NCBI RefSeq assembly: GCF_037893015.1
Contig: NC_133662.1
Span: 273,058,444 to 273,122,443, forward strand
DNA from: Macrotis lagotis
Taxonomy: Eukaryota > Chordata > Mammalia > Peramelemorphia > Peramelidae
Direction: 5' to 3'
DNA: 64,000 nt
Shown here piece after piece: positions 46,431 to 57,870 of this stretch (position 1 is its first letter; every line of letters begins with the position of its first letter). The notes below the pieces were generated by a model, which saw only the letters and a program-made list of their open reading frames with translations, ran no database searches and was not told the origin of the DNA. The translations under genes were made by a program, and so were the position numbers.

Positions 46431-48045
46431 ATTTATTTATTTATTTATTTATTTATTTAAAGATTTTATTTATTTTGAGTTTTCCAATTTTCCCCCTAAT
46501 CTTACTTCCCTCCCCCTACCCCCACAGAAGGCAATCTGTCAGTCTCTACTTTGTTTCCATGTTGTACATTGATCCAAATTGAGTGTGATGAGAGAGAAAT
46601 CATATCCTTAAGGAAGAAACATAAAGTATAAGACATAGTAAGATCAGACAATAAGATATCAGTTTTATTTTCTAAATTAAAGTTAATAGTCCTTGGTCTT
46701 TGTTCAAACTCTACAGTTCTGTCTCTGGATACAGATGGCCTTCTCCATTGCAGACAGCCTCAAATTATCCCACATTGTTGCACTGCTGGAATGAGCAAGT
46801 CCTTCAGGGTTGACCTTCACCCCCATGTTGCTGTTAGGGTGGACAGTGTTCTTCTGGTTCTGCTCATCTCCCTCAGCATCAGCTCATGCAAATCCCTCCA
46901 GGCTTCCCTGAGTTCCCGTCCCTCCTGGTTTCTAATAGAACAATAGTGTTCCATCACATACATAGACCACAGTTTGTTCAGCCATTCCTATGAGCCTTTT
47001 AACTGCGGCAACTTTAATATATGCTATCAGGACTGGAATTATCGTAGCTACTGGTACCAGACTTGATCACCAATGGATCCTCATGAAAGGATGTACTCAT
47101 TCCAATGACAGAGCCTCAAAAGAGTCTTACATTGTTGTTTCTTTGTCACCACCTCTCTGGGTCAGGAGTGGGTAATTTGTTACTCCTGCTGCCTTCCTTG
47201 GATGCAGAAGTCCTTTCCTAGAATTCTAGTCTGCTTTGTGTCCTATTAGCATTTTTCTTAGAGGTTTTGTTTGTAGCTCTTCATATGTTGCTGTCTTCCG
47301 TTTGTGTGCCTTGGTCTTCCCTGCCGCTGCAGTAGCTTTTTATGGTCAAGTTGCTTTTTCTTTATCGTTTGCTCCTTTTCCCAGTCTATTTCTTGACTTT
47401 GATTTTATGTTAAAGTTGGGCTCTGCTCAGCTGGGGGCAGTGAAGCAGTGTCCCAAACTCCAGGCTTTTTCATGCTGCCGGTTTCAGAACAAGTTCTGGG
47501 GGATGTGTAAGTTTTGGTGCTTCCAAGGTGGGGGGCCTGGAAGAGGTATGGTCGCTGCTCTCTTGGTCTGTGTTTTGGTCTTTACCCAGGAAGGGCTCCT
47601 TCTTTCCTGTAACCCTAAGAGCTAGTACCTTTCTGGACCCTGAACTATGACCAGGCCCCTGCTCCCTTGTGACTGACCTCCAGAATTTCTCTTTACTCTA
47701 GAACTGCAACCCAGAATGGCATGTGGGAAGGAGAGCTGCCAGTCAGTGCCAGGAAAGAATCCCTTCTGATTTCTTTCTGACCAGTCATCCTACTCCCTTA
47801 CGATATCGTGAATCCTCTACTGGGGCTGCCTCAGTTTTCACTATGGACCAACCCTTACCTGGAATCACAAATCTCTTCTGCTGATCTGATGAGTTGTCTG
47901 GGACTGGAAAAATGTCTCACCCTGACCTTTTGTTGGCTCTTACCTTTCAAAATTTTACTTGAGGGTTATTTTAAAGTTGTTTGGAGGGAAACATTAGGAA
48001 AGTTTGGCTGAGTTACTGTTTTTACTCTGCCACTTTGCCTCTGCC
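46431..48045 (-). repeat. Internally deleted L1: 5' region joined to 3' end
   Basis: Minus strand: from 48045 the sequence starts 'aggggaggcagaggcaaagt' and resembles an L1 leader down to about 47010. From 47005 to 46431 it is the L1 ORF2 end and 3'UTR (antisense landmarks 'gttctgctcatctccctcag', 'aacaatagtgttccatcaca' and 'acagtttgttcagccattcc') ending in a (TAAA)n tail. The middle of the element is missing. The 3' part is less diverged than other L1 ends here. Confidence 0.65.
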
Positions 48046-48059
48046 TCCCCTAATTTCCT

Positions 48060-48265
48060 TTAAGATTTAACCAGTGTCAGACTTGACTCTAATTTGTATT
48101 AATTTTATGTATTATTTGCATGTGTTGTCTCCCTCAATAAAATGTAAGCTCCCTAAGGAGAAAGACTGTTTAACCACTTTGGTTTTTGTATAACATACAC
48201 TTGGCACCGGAGCTGGTCCATAGTGGGGGCTTAAAAAATACTTGCCTATCAATTGAACCTTTTGA
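48060..48265 (+). repeat. L2 LINE 3' end
   Basis: 'aataaaatgtaagctcccta', 'aggagaaagactgttt' and 'ggtccatagtgggggcttaa' are the conserved L2 3' terminus. Confidence 0.65.
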
Positions 48266-48830
48266 TCACATGATTAGTTCCTCACCCTGGGATGGTCTAG
48301 AAGTTTGTGTGTAAAGATGGGTGGAAGGAATTCTGATGAAAGAAAAAATGAGCTGTATTATGAGCATCATGTCCCATCTATTTTGTAGTAAGTTGATAAC
48401 AGTTTTTGTATCCTGTCTTAGCCAACAGGAAAGGCTTCTGTGAGAGAGGAGAACTTTTCTGGGAAGGGAGGGGTATTATGAGGATTGATTCTTTTGACAT
48501 TGAGGGTTGTCTCCACAGAGGTTTCAAGGAAGTGAAAGATTGAAATCATCTGCTAGAATGATGTCTCTTTTGAGTTCCCAGAAAAATCCTCAGAATTGGA
48601 TTTGGCAAAACTGACCTACCTAGTGATCCATGGATAGTAGCTCTATGAAGGGATGGTTTAGAGGAAGGACACTCAGCAGTGCTTTCCACCCCCATCCTGC
48701 CTTATTCAACCCTGGAAGAAAACTGGATTCTAACCCCTCTGGGACTTCTGGGGACTTCCCAGTGGGGAACCATTAAGGCTCTTAAGGAAGAGCTTTAGGG
48801 AAAGAAAAGATTGAGGACTAGATGTTTATA
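48266..48830. other. Unassigned flank of KRTAP12-like A
   Basis: No repeat or gene is recognised. Confidence 0.35.
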
Positions 48831-48846
48831 TGGCAGCTCACATCAA

Positions 48847-48852
48847 TTTATT
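48847..48852 (-). terminator. Poly(A) signal AATAAA of KRTAP12-like A
   Basis: Minus-strand CCAATAAATTG lies 296 bp past the stop codon. The second KRTAP12-like gene has the same CCAATAAATT context at 60753-60758. Confidence 0.8.
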
Positions 48853-49147
48853 GGTTTACCATTGCTTCTGGCCAAGGCTGATTCCAACAGCAAATGTGCA
48901 ATGAGACAACCCCTTGAGAGAGACCCACCCTCAGGTGAAGTGACCAATGAATGGGCAGAGCCAAGGTATCTGCCTGTGAAGATCTTTGCTCCATGAATTT
49001 CAGGGAGGGGATGGGGGAAACGGAAGCTCGTGTTGACTGGATCAGTAGCCCTTCTTTGTGTGACTACTGAAGGTGGACAAAGCTCCAGAGGAACTAGGAG
49101 AGCTGAGGCTTCAATGACCAAAGATGCCTTGGAGAATTCACTCTTGT

Positions 49148-49600
49148 TCAGGAGCAGGAGGAGGGGGCACAAGTGGGTCTGCAGACCAGGGTTGTGTAGG
49201 AGACTGGTTTGCAGCAGGAGATCTGGCAGGAGGGCATCCCACAGATCATAGGCTTGCTGCACACGGGCACACACAGAGCAGGTTTGCAGCAGACTGGCAT
49301 GCAGCAGGCAGACTGGCCGGGGCTGGACACACAGCCGGAAGAAGGGCAGGGACTAGACACACAGCAGGAGGGAGAGCAGGGACCAGCCTGGCAGCAGGTG
49401 GGTGGACAGGGGCTACTGCCACAGCAGGAGGGGGAGCTGCTGCTAGCTCCACAGACGTCCTGGCAGCTGGTTACCACAGGACATGCAGGGCGGCAGAGCA
49501 GGGTCACACAGGAGGTTGGGCGGACACAACAGACGGGCTTGTAGTAGACTGGCACTGAGCAGGTGGACTGGCAGCCAGTGGAGCAGTTGGTGGTACACAT
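49148..49600 (-). CDS. KRTAP12-like: Keratin-associated protein, KRTAP12-like (copy A)
   Basis: An intronless 150-residue protein with about 34 cysteines (23%). It starts M-C-T-T-N-C-S-T-G-C-Q, the KRTAP12 form (human M-C-H-T-S-C-S-S-G-C-Q). It continues with CVTLLCRPACPVV, serine-rich spacers with GSSPCPPTCC and CVSSPCPSSGC, then CVPVCSKPMIC and a C-terminal S-Y-T-T-L-V-C-R-P-T-C. High-sulfur KRTAPs of this type are deposited among keratin filaments in the hair cortex or cuticle. A TATAAAAG box is 87 bp before the ATG and an AATAAA lies downstream. Its paralogue is at 60998-61363. KRTAP10-like genes lie on both sides, so the order alternates. The assignment to family 12 rather than another short high-sulfur family rests on the N-terminus and location. 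Confidence 0.9.
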   Translation of the reverse strand: MCTTNCSTGCQSTCSVPVYYKPVCCVRPTSCVTLLCRPACPVVTSCQDVCGASSSSPSCCGSSPCPPTCCQAGPCSPSCCVSSPCPSSGCVSSPGQSACCMPVCCKPALCVPVCSKPMICGMPSCQISCCKPVSYTTLVCRPTCAPSSCS

Positions 49601-49686
49601 GGTGTCTGGGAATGGGTGGTTTCTTCAGGAGAGGATCAGTGGAGGAGGAAGGGCTTTGAATGGCTCCTTCCACTCTGACCAAGGCT

Positions 49687-49692
49687 TTTATA
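49687..49692 (-). promoter_or_regulatory. TATA box of KRTAP12-like A
   Basis: Minus-strand TATAAAAGCC. It implies transcription start near 49660 and a short (~60 nt) leader. Confidence 0.8.
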
Positions 49693-49743
49693 CTCATTTA
49701 AGGAGTGGCACTGCCATACCCAACACCTTATTATCTTGTGCCA

Positions 49744-49763
49744 GTTGACTCAGATCACCCAAG
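49744..49763 (-). promoter_or_regulatory. Conserved block with AP-1 consensus upstream of KRTAP12-like A
   Basis: The 20-bp block agttgactcagatcacccaa (+ strand reading, from 49743) contains TGACTCA at 49746-49752, a perfect AP-1 site. The identical block lies upstream of the second KRTAP12-like gene at 61562-61581, while neighbouring sequence has diverged. Function is inferred. Confidence 0.5.
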
Positions 49764-49984
49764 CTGCTTCTTGAGGGTAATTGGGGCCTCCATTTATTAA
49801 CCTGCATTGCTTGGCAAAAGGGATATCTAAGTTCAAATATCTCTAACATATTTGTTCTCTCTAGTAAGAGCTGGCTGAACTCTTTAAAAAATGAAGTCAT
49901 TCCGATCTAAAAGAATCCCAAGAGAAATCTCACGGCCAGGCCTGATGACCATTTATTGTTTTAAGGTGTCACCCTTCTACTCTC

Positions 49985-50830
49985 AAACTGCTGGTTTTTT
50001 AAAAGCATTTCTTTTCTTGCATTTTGTTTTTCCAATGAGCAAATGTTTATTTTTCTCCTTCCCTCCTACCTTCCTGTTGTCTAAATGAAAGAGGAAGGAA
50101 AAAAAAGGAAGGAAGGAAGGAAAGAAAGAAGAGCCTTCATGTGACACAATTATAGCCAAACAAAACAAATTCCCATGTTGTTCACATTCAACACTGTTTC
50201 CCCTACTGCTTTTTAGTCATTTCTCTCAGTCATTGTTCCTCATGAACCTTTTGGAACCATGCTTGTTTATTTATCAGAGTTCTTTATTTTTCTTAACTGT
50301 TTTTATTGACAATATTGATACTATAGTATAAACTGACTCAGTCTTCTTAAGTCTCTTTGAAATGGTCTTTTTCTTTCTTTCTTTCAGCACAATAGCATTC
50401 AATCATGTCACACAGCACAATTTGTTCAACCATTCCTCAGTTGAAAGCATCCCTTTAATTCCTGAATCTTTGCTGCCACAAAAAAAGAACTTCTCTAAAT
50501 TTTTATTTTTGCAAGGCAATGGGGTTACATGGCTTGCCCAAGGCCACACAGCTAGGTAATGATTAAGTGTCTGAGGTCGGATTTGAATTCAGATCCTCCT
50601 GACTACAGGGCCAGTGCTCTAAACACTGCACCACCTAGCTGCCCCTTCTTTAAATATTTTTATATACCTAGAACTGTTCCCTCTTTCTCTGATCTCTTTG
50701 GAGAACAGACCTAACAATGACATCCCTGGGTCAAGGAGTATGCACAGTTTAATTACTTTGGGGGCATAGTTCCAAATGACTTCCACAATGTATATTTCCA
50801 TTTACAACTCTATCAAGCCTGGTATCAGCA
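49985..50830 (-). repeat. L1 ORF2/3'UTR fragment with nested SINE
   Basis: Antisense L1 landmarks are 'gttcacattcaacactgttt', 'cacaatttgttcaaccattc', 'atctctttggagaacagacc' and 'gcatagttccaaatgacttc'. A (GAAG/GAAA)n run lies at 50094-50131. A SINE interrupts it at 50501-50644. Confidence 0.75.
50501..50644 (-). repeat. Marsupial tRNA-derived SINE nested in L1
   Basis: A reversed copy with flanking repeats cttctctaaat (50490-50500) and cttctttaaat (50645-50655), one mismatch in 11. Confidence 0.88.
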
Positions 50831-52224
50831 TGCCTGTTGCCCCACAGCTCCACCAGCAGTCATATCCCTCTTTTTGTCATGAGTGTGGGGGAACCTCAGA
50901 GCTGCTTTATTGGTCGGTTCTCTAATTAGTGATTGGGAGTAATTTAAAAATCATGGCTCCATATAGCCTGGATTTCTTCCTTTCTCACTTCTTCATGGCT
51001 TAGAAAAGAATCTTTTATATAAAAAAGAGTGTGAAGATTCCCACCCCTACACCCCAGTTGCTTGTTTCCTTTAAATCTTAATCCATAAATATTCTTTCCC
51101 TATGGAATGAAATCCATTCTCTGTTAGTCTGGTATTAGGAATATGTTTCCATTGTCTGTTGACAGCATAAAAAACATGCTATATTGAGAGTCACAGAATC
51201 TGGGCTCAAATCCTAACACTCCCACTTGATCTCTTAATTTGATGCCATTCAGCTGTCAGTCTATGATTCTGTAATTCCCTCCAGCCTACCAGGTACTAAG
51301 TGACTTAGAATGAGTTGGGGATCTTTGCTTTCCTCCTAAGTTTGCTCATGGGATTCCCCTTCCTATGATAGTGTCACTCACTTCCACCTCTCTGAAGTCC
51401 TGTGGCGCCTTTGTTGAAATGGATGCTAGTGTCATAATACCAGAACTGAGAGGAAGCTGGTAGATGTCATCTCCACCATCCTGAAGACTCAGATTGGCAA
51501 TAAATAGACTAGAACATGCCCTCCTACTTTGGCAAAGTGAGCACAATCTCGTGTCACCATCTTGGGTGGGCAGAGCAAGATGGGATTGCTGAATATAAGA
51601 GTAAGATTGTTGGACATACTTTTAGAGAGGACCTTGAGATTGGTCATGACAATGATGAGGTCCAGACTTTTGGATAGTGGATTAAAATCTCAAATTGCAG
51701 ACATACAGAGGAAGCCAACCCCCACCAGGCCCCTTAATATCCATTGTTACAACAATAAAGACAATTGAGAGCAGATTCTGCCTAACTCCTTGTTTGAGTG
51801 GATCTTACCTCCCTCCAAGCTCCAGAACTCCTTTACTCTCGTTTTTTTGACTTAGTCTAACATAATGACTCTTTCTCTATTGCTTTCTCTGATAAGAAAA
51901 TTCACAATGGTTTTTTATAAATACCATTTCGTAAGAAACTGTTAAGCCAGTGAGTATAAACTGAGGGATACCTGCCCCCCACCCCCTGCAATAAGAGAAA
52001 GGGGTTGTTGTCCCAGACTTGAGACACTTGTGGTGTGATATATCAACAGTTCTAGTTTAATAGTTTTCTGGAGAGAAGAGCTATCTCCCAACTTCAAAAG
52101 TCCTGGATCCTGCCTCCCCTTGTTCTTTCTAGAATAGTTCTCTTTCTACTTTGTAAAGGTGGTACAGACACCAGATTATACTCTCTATTTACCTTTTGTA
52201 TTAGAACAAAAGGCATTTTAAGGT
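50831..52224. other. Unassigned intergenic DNA
   Basis: A weak SINE-like phrase, 'gagagtcacagaatctgggc', then 'tcaaatcctaac', lies near 51187. Otherwise no gene or repeat is recognised. Confidence 0.35.
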
Positions 52225-52945
52225 GCAAATCCTTTTAAATTCATTTTATAGTATTTTCCCAACTACTTGTCAAGACTTTTTAGCATTCAATTTTACAATA
52301 TTTTGAGTTTCAAAATTTTCTCCTCTTTCCCTCTCCTCTTCCTAAAATGGTAGGCAATTTGATATAGGTTATATTTGTTCAGTTATGTAAAACATATATC
52401 CGTATTACTCACATTTGTGAAAGAAAAAACAGATCAAAAGGAAAAAAAGGAAAAAAATAAAGTGAAAAAAGTATTCAATTTGCATTCAGAGTTCATCAGT
52501 TCTTTATCTGGATATGGATAGCATTTTTCATGACGAGTCCTTTGCACTTGTCTCAGATTATTGTGTTGCTGAGAAGAGCTGAGTCTTTCATTAGGTGATT
52601 ATCACACAATGTGGTGATCATCACACTATAGATAAGTTCTCCTGGTTCTGTTTATTTCATTTTGCATCAGTTCATTTCCAGTGTTTTGAAAAATCCAGCT
52701 TTTTCTAAAATTTGCCTGCTCATCATTTTTATTGCAGGATAGGATTCCATTACATACATCACAGCTTGTGCAACTACTCCCCAATAGATTGGCATCCCCT
52801 CAATTTTCAATATTTTGCCACCATGATGCTACTATAAATATTGCATATATGGATCCTTTCCCTTTTTTTTGGATCTCTTTGGGATACAGAACTAGTGATA
52901 TTGTTGGATCAAAGGGTACACATAGTTCAATTGCTCTTTGCATAT
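52225..52945 (-). repeat. L1 ORF2/3'UTR fragment
   Basis: Antisense landmarks are 'gagtttcaaaattttctcct', 'ttctcctggttctgtttatt', 'gctactataaatattgcata' and 'ttggatcaaagggtacacat'. It is the same region and orientation as 10795-11585. Confidence 0.78.
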
Positions 52946-53035
52946 AAAACATATATCTCATAGCAGAACTGGAGTTTGAACCCAGGTCTTCTGAGATCTA
53001 GTCTTTCCATTAAATGGTTCTGTTTCCATCAAGAC

Positions 53036-53290
53036 ATTGGTTGGTTCTTGTCCTTCATTATTGAAGAAGACTAAAGTGACATCACAAGTTACTTTGTGTC
53101 TAACTGTGGCTGCTCAGACCAATATGAGCTCAGAATATTCTACCACAATAGAGTAGTACAAATCCTTGAACGCCTGGGGTGGGTTCTCTAAAACATGCAT
53201 TCCACATTTCCTTTGAGTTGCTTCCATTCTGCCTTGCTCATAGAGCACAGCCCCTTCTTTGTTGAGGGCATGCCATTCTCTCTAAGAACT
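53036..53290 (-). repeat. 3' end of the 31660-type LINE, second copy
   Basis: Aligns with 31665-31900: 'ggttggttcttgtccttcat', 'accaatatgagctcagaata' and 'agagcacagccccttctttg' match in order. It corresponds to the C-terminal coding end and 3' tail of that LINE. Confidence 0.7.
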
Positions 53291-53640
53291 AAGGTTTGGG
53301 AAGTGGGTTGTTGGGAAGAAAAGAGCAAAATCTATTTATGGTCTGAATCAAAAATCTGGTTTATGTGATGGAAGACATGGAAGGTACAAAATTGGCTTGA
53401 AACCGTGAAAAGTTTGCAATCAGATGATCAGAAAAATTCTCATGAGAAAACATTGTCAAGAAAACACTACCACAAAGTTTTGGAAGGAGAACTGGAAAAA
53501 ATGAAAATGGCCAGAAGATGGCTAAAGGAATTTTATGGAGCTTTTCTCCATACACAGCTCCTTCCTGTCCAACTGGAAATCTACTCTGATCCTGAAAGTC
53601 CTGCCGGACCCTGGGGAGGTGTGTGATCAGTACTGTTGTC
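53291..53640. other. Unassigned
   Basis: An AT-rich gap between the LINE tail and the duplicated KRTAP10 unit. Nothing is recognised. Confidence 0.3.
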
Positions 53641-53774
53641 TTCGTTGTAGCCTCATAGACCCACCTCACCCCCCAGGCTACCTCCAGTGGGACTTCTGCT
53701 TCCCCTCCCCTTGGTGGGCCCAGAATAATACAAAAAAAGGGCAAGGGAGAAACCAGCAAGGAGAGCTGATGCAG

Positions 53775-53780
53775 TTTATT
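53775..53780 (-). terminator. Poly(A) signal AATAAA of KRTAP10-like B
   Basis: Minus-strand CTGGCAATAAACTG, 302 bp past the stop codon. Conserved with 43840-43845. Confidence 0.8.
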
Positions 53781-54081
53781 GCCAGGTGGGTCCCTGCATG
53801 GGGTTATCCCTGCACACTTTGATCCTAGAGAGAGCCTGAGATCTGGCAGCAGTGCCAGGAGGGTACAGGCCGAGCTGGGAGCAGGAGCTATGGCTGGGGT
53901 CAGCCATGGTTTGGAGTAGCTTTATCAGTGACTTCATCTGCACTTGGGGTGGGTGGGGAGGTCAGTTGGTGGACTGAATGTTTGTGGCCTTGTTGGCCTG
54001 TTGTTCAGGCTGATGTTTGTGGATGGACCCAGGAGACCAAGGGTAGGTTGGTAAGGTTTGAGAGGAGCATTTGGCTTGTGT

Positions 54082-54879
54082 TCAGCAGCAAGACTTCTGA
54101 CCACAGGAGGTAGTGCAGCAGGCGGGTTTGCAGCAGACGGGCCGGCAGAGGAGGGACACGCTGGAGGTGGGGCGGCAGCAGGTGGAGGCCGGGCAGCAGG
54201 ACGGGGTGCAGCAGCAAGAGGAGGAGGACGTGGTGGTGCAGCAAGAGGGCTTACAGGAAAGGGGCACACAGCAGGGGGGTGGACCACACACGGGCCGGCA
54301 GAGGAGGGTGATGCAGGAGGCCGGACGGCAGCAGCTGGGCTGGCAGCAGCTGGAGGCTGGACAACAGGCTGTGGTCACACAGCAGCTGGGCTTGCAGCAC
54401 ACGGGCAGGGCCAGGCAGCAGCTGGGCTGGCAGCAGAGTGGGGCACAGCAGCAGGACTGCACCACACAGGGAGAGGCAGCACAGTTAGGGGCTTGGCAGC
54501 AGGACTGCTGGCAGCTGGAAGACCCGCAGCCAGAGGACTGGCAGCAAGACTGCTGGCAGCAGGCTGGGGAGCAGGAGGCGGTGCAGGTGGCCTGGCAGGA
54601 GACGGGTACACAGGTTGGCTGACAGGAGGCAGGCAGGCAGCAGACTGGGCGACACACAAGTGTCAGGCAGGAAGCTGGTGGGCAACAGGGGGTTGGGCAG
54701 CAGGAGGGTTCGCCGCAGCCGGGTTCACAGCAGCTCTCTGGGCAGTCATCCAGCTGCCAGGACGAGCCCATGCAGGAACTGGGCAAGCAGACATTGCTGC
54801 TACAGCTCACGTCACTGGAGCAGACCGAGGTGGCTGAGGCTGTGGGCACGCAGGGCCTGGAAAAGCAGGTGTCTGCCAT
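54082..54879 (-). CDS. KRTAP10-like: Keratin-associated protein, KRTAP10-like (copy B)
   Basis: An intronless 265-residue high-sulfur hair protein with about 73 cysteines (28%). The N-terminus [10 protein letters not shown], then S-V-C-S-S-D-V-S-C and [13 protein letters not shown], matches human KRTAP10 proteins (..[13 protein letters not shown]) even more closely than copy A does. The repeat body of xPxCC units follows, including [20 protein letters not shown] around residue 110, a ~20-residue block missing from copy A. The tail is [20 protein letters not shown]. The start at 54879 is chosen by paralogue alignment and because the frame's more distal ATG at 55041 lies upstream of the TATA box (54954-54959). 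The product is expected in the differentiating hair shaft, bound to keratin filaments by disulfide bonds. Confidence 0.94.
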   Translation of the reverse strand: MADTCFSRPCVPTASATSVCSSDVSCSSNVCLPSSCMGSSWQLDDCPESCCEPGCGEPSCCPTPCCPPASCLTLVCRPVCCLPASCQPTCVPVSCQATCTASCSPACCQQSCCQSSGCGSSSCQQSCCQAPNCAASPCVVQSCCCAPLCCQPSCCLALPVCCKPSCCVTTACCPASSCCQPSCCRPASCITLLCRPVCGPPPCCVPLSCKPSCCTTTSSSSCCCTPSCCPASTCCRPTSSVSLLCRPVCCKPACCTTSCGQKSCC

Positions 54880-54953
54880 GGTGGGAGCAGCTGTGTGTGG
54901 GTATGAGGGAAGGTGTGGGGCTGGGTGTGAAGGTGACACAACCTGGTGGGTTC

Positions 54954-54959
54954 TTATAT
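54954..54959 (-). promoter_or_regulatory. TATA box of KRTAP10-like B
   Basis: Minus-strand GATATAAGAACC, 75 bp before the ATG, giving a predicted leader of about 50 nt. It lies at the equivalent position to that of copy A once the latter's microsatellite is discounted. Confidence 0.75.
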
Positions 54960-55270
54960 CCCTCTGATCAGGAGGATGTGCCAAGGGGAGCCCGAGGCTT
55001 CTTCCTTGTTGTGCAGGGCTGCTTCCCTCAGAGCTCATCATTTGGTGATGTTGTCATTTTCCAGGAGATGGTCAATGACCATAAACATCTCTATCAGTGT
55101 AAGTATAAGTGTGACTTTGCTTATATGTGTGTTTATGTGTGTGTGCACACTTGTATGGGCAGGCTAGTGGTTTGAAATGTTGATATCCTAACTTGGGTTC
55201 TACTAGGTCTCTGAAGTCAAAGTAGATGCTGAAAGTCAGTGAGTGGCTCTGACTGCCTTGAAGGGTAGGC

Positions 55271-56000
55271 CAGCCATGGTCCTGCATTCAGGTGCTGTGA
55301 CTTCTGTTTTCTTTGGTTCTTTGTTGTAGAGTCTAGGACTTGAAGTTTCATTATTTTGCCTTATTTGGCCTGGCTTAGGCCATGGCCTTAAGTAGGAGGG
55401 CAGATGATAGGGTAGAAACTGGATTTACCAAAGAGGGAGATCAAGACCTTTAATGATGATGCTTCTCTTGACATGTAATACGGACATTTTGACCCCACTC
55501 TCTTAGGGCTGGGCCTACTCTAGCTCCTCCTCAGAGTTCATAGGATTTCTCTTTCCTCTGCCATTTGCTGTGTTCCCTTATTTTTATGGGCCCAGTAACT
55601 AGTACCTCTACCTCAGCTCCATTAATTACTTAATGTTAATTGGCTTTTGAAAAAATATTTACTTTAAAGTTATGGCACGAAGAAGCATGAGGACACCCTC
55701 CCCCAACACTTCCAGGGCAAAATTCCCTCCTATACCGAAGTTGGCTTCACCAAAATCCCATCTATAGGAAGCAATAGTGCAGGATGGATTTTCCCACTTT
55801 GCTGGGATCCCAAGCCTGATACTTGTGATAATGGATACTGGGCTGACCAACTCCAAAGCCATCCTGGATTCCAATTTGTAGATGACCATAATTTATATTT
55901 TGACTTAGTTTGAGACTCTGCTCCCTACTGTTAGCAAAGAAAAATAAAGCATCTGGAGTCTGAGGAGGCCCCGTTCCTCGGGGGTTATACTGTCTTGGAG
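55271..56000. other. Unassigned intergenic DNA
   Basis: No gene or repeat is recognised. Confidence 0.35.
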
Positions 56001-56158
56001 TTGTTGTTGATGTTGCTTGTCCTTCATTATTATTGAAGAGAACCCTGAATCAGGGATATGATGCCATGACATGCATGTGACTTGAATTTGTGCAAAGTCA
56101 CTGGTTTTACTCTCTTCCAGGGCCATCCGGGTCCAGTGGCCAGATGTGGATGGGGACT
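56001..56158 (-). repeat. Composite SINE, 3' part, reversed
   Basis: The tail 'cttgtccttcattattattg' comes first, then 'aagtcactggttttactctc' and 'ccgggtccagtggccagatg'. It is the 3' half of the family at 8838-9150. Confidence 0.6.
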
Positions 56159-57569
56159 ACTAGCGTCTAGGAGTAGAAGCAGAGACGTCCCGTAACCCTT
56201 TAGAGTTTGATTCTCTTGTCAAATGCTTTTATATCCTCAAAGCTTCTCTAAACATGAGGAAGCAAAAAATTATAAAAAGGGAACAGAGAAAAATTGATCG
56301 ATATCGAATGACATTTTGGAATGTCTCCTAAACTGATCCAAGAGCCTTTCCTACTCTACTCAGTTACAGGATGGTCACTCAGGTTCTAGTCTCTCCCAGA
56401 GATGGCCACAGTTCTCCTGGAAGCAGGTCTCCAGACTCCTTCATGTGGAAGGACTTTTTTGGGAATTGGATTTTTTTGGGAAGAGGGCAGAAAACAAGTT
56501 ATTTGGGGCTTAGGATGTCAATTGACAAGCAGTTTGAAATGTCAGATTTAAAAGTGATGAAGTAGGACTAATGATGAAAGGAGACATTGGGATTAGATTT
56601 ATGAGGGGAGATTATAGGATTAGATTTATGGCCATCATGGAGATGATGGCCAAGTCCATGAGAACTGGTGGCTACTATTAGAGAGAACAGAGAGAGAATG
56701 GTTGAAGAGGTTGAACTGAGCTTTGGAATCACTGATGGTCCTATAGGAGCATGATAAGTCAACAGAGGAGTAAGAGTTTCACAAAAACCTAGAAAGGAGA
56801 AAGTGTTCAGGAGGAAAGACTAGTCAAAAGTCTCCAATGCACTGGAGAAGGAAGAACAATGAGGACGTATGATCTGAGTGGTTGGAGGGGGGGTAGTCTT
56901 ACTTCCATGATATTGGAGCTTGAACATAGGGGTTAAGAAATGAGGGAAAAAATACAAATTGGCCAGGAAGACAATCAACTTTCTCTCAGAGTCTGACTAT
57001 TACTGAGAGGAGAAGAAGACCGAGGATGATGTGAGGGGACAATAAAGCTGGGGGAAGCTTTGAACTAGCAGGAAGAAGGAAAAGACTGAGACCTGATTGT
57101 GGAGGTGATGTGTTCCAGGAGACAGGAGGTGATGGGATCCAAGCAGCATGAAATGGGGCTGCTCCATCCATGTCCAGATTCCATGAGCAGAGAGGTTTTG
57201 GAAGCAAAGAGATTGGAGAAGAGGGGCCTCAAAGCTAATGGTCTCATGTCCTCAGCATTTTATTGAGAGAAAGTCCTCATTTGAAAGGAGTGATGGAGGA
57301 GTTGGAGAAAGTTTGAGGAAAAAGGAAATGCCCAGGTTTGGGGTGGTTGGGCAGGAAAAAGGCTTCCCATACTTGATCTCTTTGGTTTGGATTGCATAGA
57401 GGTTGGAGAATCAGAATGGGATGGGATGAAAGACAATGGAGTTGCATCTCCTCTCATTGTTTCTAGTAGGAACCAACAGGTAGACTAGAACAAAATCACG
57501 TGCGAATTATGGCTCCAGGCCTTGATGAGGGACAGGAGGAAACCTTTACAGTTTTACTGTTCTCTTTTA
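56159..57569. other. Unassigned, purine-rich
   Basis: From about 56560 to 57350 the + strand is strongly purine-rich (many 'gaggagaagaag'-like phrases), reminiscent of old interspersed repeats, but I cannot name one. No coding evidence. Confidence 0.35.
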
Positions 57570-57870
57570 TTCCCATATCTGGAAACCCAGCCAGATGCTT
57601 TCTGTATCCCTACCACCTGATGATCCATCCCTCACTTCCAGGCCTTTGTACCAGCAGTCTTCCTGACTGGGATGCCCTCCCTCCTTCCACTGTATAAGGT
57701 CTCTTTTCTCCTCGTCTCATCTTTTGCAGGAAACCTTTTCTGATCCTCCACTTGCTAGTTCTTTCACTCCAAGTGAATAAGAGTAATACATGTTTTTATT
57801 CTTGTTATACCTAAACTATGTATTTGTATTTATGTCCTTCTTGACACCCCATTAGAATGAGTGGCTAAAG
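57570..57870 (+). repeat. L2 LINE 3' region
   Basis: 'ggcctttgtaccagcagtct', 'tgactgggatgccctccc', 'aggaaaccttttctgatcct' and 'ccccattagaatgagtgg' are the L2 3' region in order. Confidence 0.75.

Larger units (their letters stand above)
53670..55270 (-). repeat. Duplicated KRTAP10 unit, copy B
   Basis: A paralogous segment of 43740-45270, containing gene, 3'UTR and promoter. The similarity fades near 'gatgctgaaagtcagt' on the right and 'ggtgggcccagaataa' on the left. No SINE is recognised inside either copy. Confidence 0.8.

Noticed and set aside
54880-55041. N-terminal extension of KRTAP10-like B from an ATG at 55041
   Set aside because: That ATG is upstream of the TATA box at 54954-54959.
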